Source: Holacanthus passer | Lineage: Eukaryota; Chordata; Actinopteri; Pomacanthidae | Direction of reading: 5' to 3' | Assembly (NCBI GenBank): GCA_025331565.1 | Contig: JAFREQ010000011.1 | Span: 11,924,001 to 11,988,000, forward strand | Length of the DNA stretch: 64,000 bases | Part shown: positions 60,513-64,000 of the stretch, piece after piece | How the letters are laid out: each line of letters begins with the position of its first letter | Numbering within the stretch: position 1 is the first letter of the stretch | Made by a program: the position numbers and the translations under genes | Notes under the pieces: generated by a model | Database searches by the model: none | Told to the model about the DNA's origin: nothing | The model's input: the letters and a program-made list of their open reading frames with translations, nothing else

Positions 60513-62937
60513 TCATGTCAAATCACAGATCCTGATGTGACACCTCTCTCCGAGCCAGAAGCCTGGGTACAGCGGCTCTGTGAATTCAGCTTCAACCTTG
60601 TAGAGAAACTTCATAGTGTCTGACACCTCGTAGAAAGACAGCGTTCCCTTTCTGAACTCCACATAGACGCCGATCCTGTGGTGACTCGGGGACGATGTGA
60701 GCTGGATGCTGTCACCTCTGTGGCTCACAGAGTAGTTTTTGGAGCGATCAAGACTCCAGGAATTTGCATTGCCCCCAAAAGCTGACGGCTCCATGCGGGA
60801 TTTTCTGTCTATTCTTTTGTAGGCGAGGGCAATCTCCACCTTGTCTCCCTCCACCTCTATCTCATAGTAGCAGCGCTCGGCCTGCAGTCCCTCCCTGCAC
60901 AGCACCTGCCGCCGGTGGATAAACCTCTCGAGAGAACGAACGGTCTGGCTCTTACACCTGAGAGGGCCGAAGGTCACCTCTCTGTCTCCTGCAGATATAA
61001 CCAGGTCCTCGTGAGCTGTATCAGGGTCCAGGCTAAGGCCACATGCATCTGAGATAATGGAGATGTGAATACAGTCGAGGTTGGTTCAGATACTTTGCTT
61101 CAGTAAATGTATTAATACAATGTAAAAGTCAAAAGTGTACTTAAGAACATAAATATTATCAGCAGAATGTAGGTAGAATGAAGAAAAGTCAAAGTGCTGG
61201 TTAGGAAGTAAAATGTCTCTGACTGATTTATTATTTATGACATTATGACTGTTGATATGATGCAGCAACGTGTAACTAACATTTTACTATTGTAGCTGGT
61301 GTAACTAGTTTTAACTAGTTTATATAGAGTTAGATTTAGGTTTAGAGTCCAAATACATCTGACGGGTTGTAAGATGATTAATGGGAGATGAAAGAATAAA
61401 AAAGGTAATTTTTCCAGAATCTTTGCTTTTTTTAAAATAATGGATACTTTTCCCTCTTTGGGCATCAAGCAGTTATTCAATTGAAACCACATGAGAAGTA
61501 ATATAAACTACACATATTCAAGTAAAGTACAAGTATCTGAAGACTTTGTATGGGGGATCAAAGTGCTGGTAGGTGTTAGTCTGATGCATAAAAAGAAACT
61601 CACACTGCAGGAACTCTGCTCTGGTTTTAGGCTCCACACTGTGTTCAGTCCTGTTGACTCCTGACAAACCTATGAGACAATTTTAGACCATTAAGTGTCA
61701 CTACTGAAAAAACCTGTAGGAAAAGCACAGGTGCTACTAATAAGATTAATAATGGCTCCGTTCCAGCAGCGTCCCGGTAAGCCAACATGGACAGAACCCC
61801 GAAACTATTTTATCAGTAGAAAGAGAAGGAAGACCCATTTTGTTGGTGCATGTGTGTAAACATGTATTCCCAGTGAAAGTGACCCTTTAGAAAAGTAAAC
61901 CCAGACATAATAGCCATAAAAATAAAGTCAAAAATCATTTCAAAATAAAATTTCTAAACCTGGAAAAACAAAACTATTTGCATGGCCAGATAAAGTTGTT
62001 GTTTGTTTGTTTATTTGTCTTTGTAATTTGGCTGAAGTGGCCCTTTAAAAAGCAAAGTTCCTCTTGCTTGAATTAAGATTTCTAGCGATTAGTATACTGA
62101 TGTGACGGTACAAACAAAAAAATCCAGCAAAACTCCTCAGAATGAGCCACAAAATTCTCTTTTATTGCTTTAGCTTGAGTGACATGTGCAACGAGGCCTC
62201 GTTGACTGATTGGCACCAGGTGTGGAAATGTGGCAACTGTGCAAGCAGAGTCACAGGTGAGGAAGAAGTAGGATCCAAATGCAAGTGCTAGATGTAGAAT
62301 TGGTGCAGATCAGTGATGCACAAAATCAAAGGTACAAAGGCTTCGACGACGGTGAGGCAGGCTCAGAACCTGATACAGTGAGGTAAGGTAAAGACGGTCA
62401 CACATGTCAACAACAATTCATACCAGTTTGAGAGATTGAGGCAAATTCTATATCACAAAAATCCTCCAGTTGCCTCCCGAGCTCTTTAACAGCTCTCTTT
62501 GTGGACTCAAAGGGGAGGAGTGGAATTTCTGAAACCTCGTGAAGAGTGTGGAGATGGTCTTCTTCACAGAGGAGCCGCAGACAGGGCCATTCCTGTGAAG
62601 AGAGAGAGAGAAATTAAGAAATCAAAACATCATCCATGGCTATGTTCACACTGCAACTGCTCAATTGAGATTTATTACCTCACAGAGATGAATTTATTAC
62701 TTATTATTTCTTTTTGTTTGGCCTTTTCTTATTATTTTTATGTGTGGCCAATATCAGATTATGATGTCATACACATGCACAATCTGTCAAACCAAAGTAA
62801 AGATGGAAGCCACTAAAGTCAAAATTTAGTTTTATTTGTAAGTTGATATGCAGTGAAGGCCAGCGAATATGTGAGCAGATGATGATGAGGATGAAAGACA
62901 AATTTTTGATTTTGGCTTTTTATGTCTGCTACTTCTG

Positions 62938-62977
<40 letters not shown>

Positions 62978-63741
62978 ATGCAGAGTTGAAGCCAGGAGTG
63001 CTGGGATCGTGACGTGAACGTCCTCAAAGAAACAGATTTCATTAAAATTTCTCTCTTGTGGCAAGATCCTCAGTTCAGCCGAGCGAGTAAACGTCCGATA
63101 TGACTGTTCAGACTGAGGAACGCATTGCAAAAAAATCACACCTGTATCTGATTTAGGACCAGATGTGAAAGTGAAAGTGGCCTAAATCAGAATTGAAAAG
63201 ATCAGATTCTATGTGGTTTGAGTTTACAGCGTCATGAAAAAACTGATCTGAACTGAGTCACATGTGAGCAAAGAAATCAGGCCAGTCTGAATGCAAGTGG
63301 CCTTTATCTGGTGAAGTGATCACAGTACCTTCAAGAAATGGACATCGTTGTCAGTCTGCGCCAGACAGTCGAGCTCAGCAGTCCTCGTCTTCATTTCCTC
63401 CATCTTCAGCTGCAGGGTGTGCAGGGACATGTGAACCTGAGCTGCTGCCGCCTCCTCCTTCTCTCTGATCAGCTCCTTCACTGACAGATAATGTCTCTGG
63501 AGGGAGTCGATGACCTTGACCAAGACGCTCTCACAGTAGTCCTCCGTTTTTCTCGCCTCGTCCTGTTTTAAACACGAGCGCATTTGTCTGTTAAGAGGTT
63601 TCCACGAGCAAATACAGCATGGAGACACAAATCACACATTCTCACCTCAATCTGTTCGAGAGTCTTCTCCAAGTTCTTCTTTTTCTTTTCTTGTTTCTGG
63701 AGAATCTGCTTGGATTTCATCTGTATGTTCTTCAGCTCCTC
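60513..63741 (-). CDS. TRIM-family protein, 3' part (coiled coil and PRY/SPRY), 5' exons beyond window
   Basis: Probable E3 ubiquitin ligase of the class C-IV TRIM type expanded in fishes. Five exons are visible: 63741-63646 (96 nt), 63562-63329 (234 nt), 62592-62424, 61669-61604 and 61048-60513. The 96 and 234 nt lengths are the classic TRIM coiled-coil exons. All junctions are GT-AG with matching phases and no stop. Domains in order: Lys/Glu-rich coiled coil (KSKQILQKQEKKKKNLEKT to NDVHFLK), linker with CEEDHLHTLHEVSE and LPFESTKRAVKELGRQLEDF, EPKTRAEFLQY bridging to PRY (LSLDPDTAHEDLVIS), then SPRY (YYEIEVEGDKVEIALAYK, SWSLDRSKNYSV, HRIGVYVEFRKGTLSFYEVS, LYPGFWLG). The RING and B-box exon must lie right of 64000. 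Closest recalled relatives are fish TRIM16/TRIM25-like and finTRIM proteins, so no symbol is given. The linker exon lacks an intact RING, so activity cannot be judged. Confidence 0.85.
61070..61540 (-). repeat. hAT-like MITE copy (family A), inverted and diverged
   Basis: 'ttggttcagatactttgctt', 'cagtaaatgtattaata', 'aagtcaaaagtgtacttaag' and 'aagtaaagtacaagtatctg' match the inverted family A words. It fills the intron between the SPRY exon and the 66-nt exon of the TRIM gene. Confidence 0.5.
62944..62976 (+). repeat. (TG)n microsatellite in TRIM intron
   Basis: About sixteen tandem TG units between the 169-nt linker exon and the 234-nt coiled-coil exon. Confidence 0.95.
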
Positions 63742-64000
63742 CTTCAGTGTATGTTGGATAGAAATACGCATTAATTTTTCTTTTTCGTTTTGTGAAACTG
63801 GTTTTAGGCTTTGTAACTTTAAAAATATTTGTAAAATGATGTATTGTATGATCCCTAAGTGGTGTCATGTAAAATGTCTTAAAGGGTCATGTGGTCGGCC
63901 TGAGGTAATGATCCAACAAACTCAAGAAAGGAATGTTTATAATTGTTGTGGAATTTGCCTTCCTTGCACGGAGAGGATGGAGGGAGTGTTTCAGGGTCTC
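63742..64000. other. TRIM intron, truncated by the window edge
   Basis: Upstream of the 96-nt exon no RING or B-box Cys/His pattern is seen on the minus strand up to 64000, so this is taken as intron. Short open frames at 63647-63868 and near 63900-64000 are not supported. Confidence 0.5.

Noticed and set aside
63890..64000. Possible RING/B-box exon of the TRIM gene at the right edge
   Set aside because: No frame on the minus strand shows the Cys/His spacing of a RING or B-box, nor a donor site in the expected place.

Overview
This window is vertebrate nuclear DNA, most likely from a spiny-rayed (acanthomorph) teleost. The basis is intron-rich, AT-rich intergenic DNA, CA/TG and GATA-type microsatellites, many short dispersed repeats of the kinds usual in percomorph genomes, and genes whose closest remembered counterparts are the vertebrate genes GPR61, AMIGO1, RBM15 and SLC6A17. 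All four lie on human 1p13.3, so the window is a compacted version of that block. No bacterial, phage, CRISPR or plasmid features were seen.

Layout. 1-5.2 kb: mostly non-coding, including the probable gpr61 3' region and one exon-like minus-strand ORF with a poly(A) signal near 2.2 kb. 5.2-6.6 kb (-): gpr61, an orphan class A GPCR with an intronless coding region and a probable 5' UTR exon near 8.2-8.5 kb. 6.6-19.9 kb: non-coding, with repeats and a strong RFX/X-box palindrome at 10.8 kb. 19.97-21.5 kb (+): amigo1, an LRR/Ig neuronal adhesion protein, head-to-head with gpr61. 21.5-32.7 kb: intergenic, holding a candidate unrecognised three-exon minus-strand gene (27.57-30.33 kb). 32.8-35.3 kb (-): rbm15, an RNA-binding m6A-writer adaptor, here split by a one-base homopolymer frameshift. 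35.4-46.3 kb: rbm15 promoter, repeats, an exon-like minus-strand ORF at 41.6-41.9 kb, and the slc6a17 promoter with its first non-coding exon. 46.4-55.5 kb (+): slc6a17, eleven coding exons whose phases all close into a 739-residue transporter. 55.5-59.2 kb: slc6a17 3' UTR. 60.5-63.7 kb (-): the 3' half of a TRIM-family gene (coiled coil plus PRY/SPRY), whose RING/B-box exon lies beyond the right edge.

The genes do not form a pathway. gpr61, amigo1 and slc6a17 are brain-enriched in other vertebrates, rbm15 is a housekeeping RNA regulator, and the TRIM gene belongs to a class expanded in fish and often linked to innate immunity. The least explained items are the three-exon gene at 27.6-30.3 kb and the two isolated terminal-exon-like ORFs at 2.2 and 41.6 kb. 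Splice sites, phases, motifs and repeats were read by eye; family assignments come from remembered sequences and no search was run.
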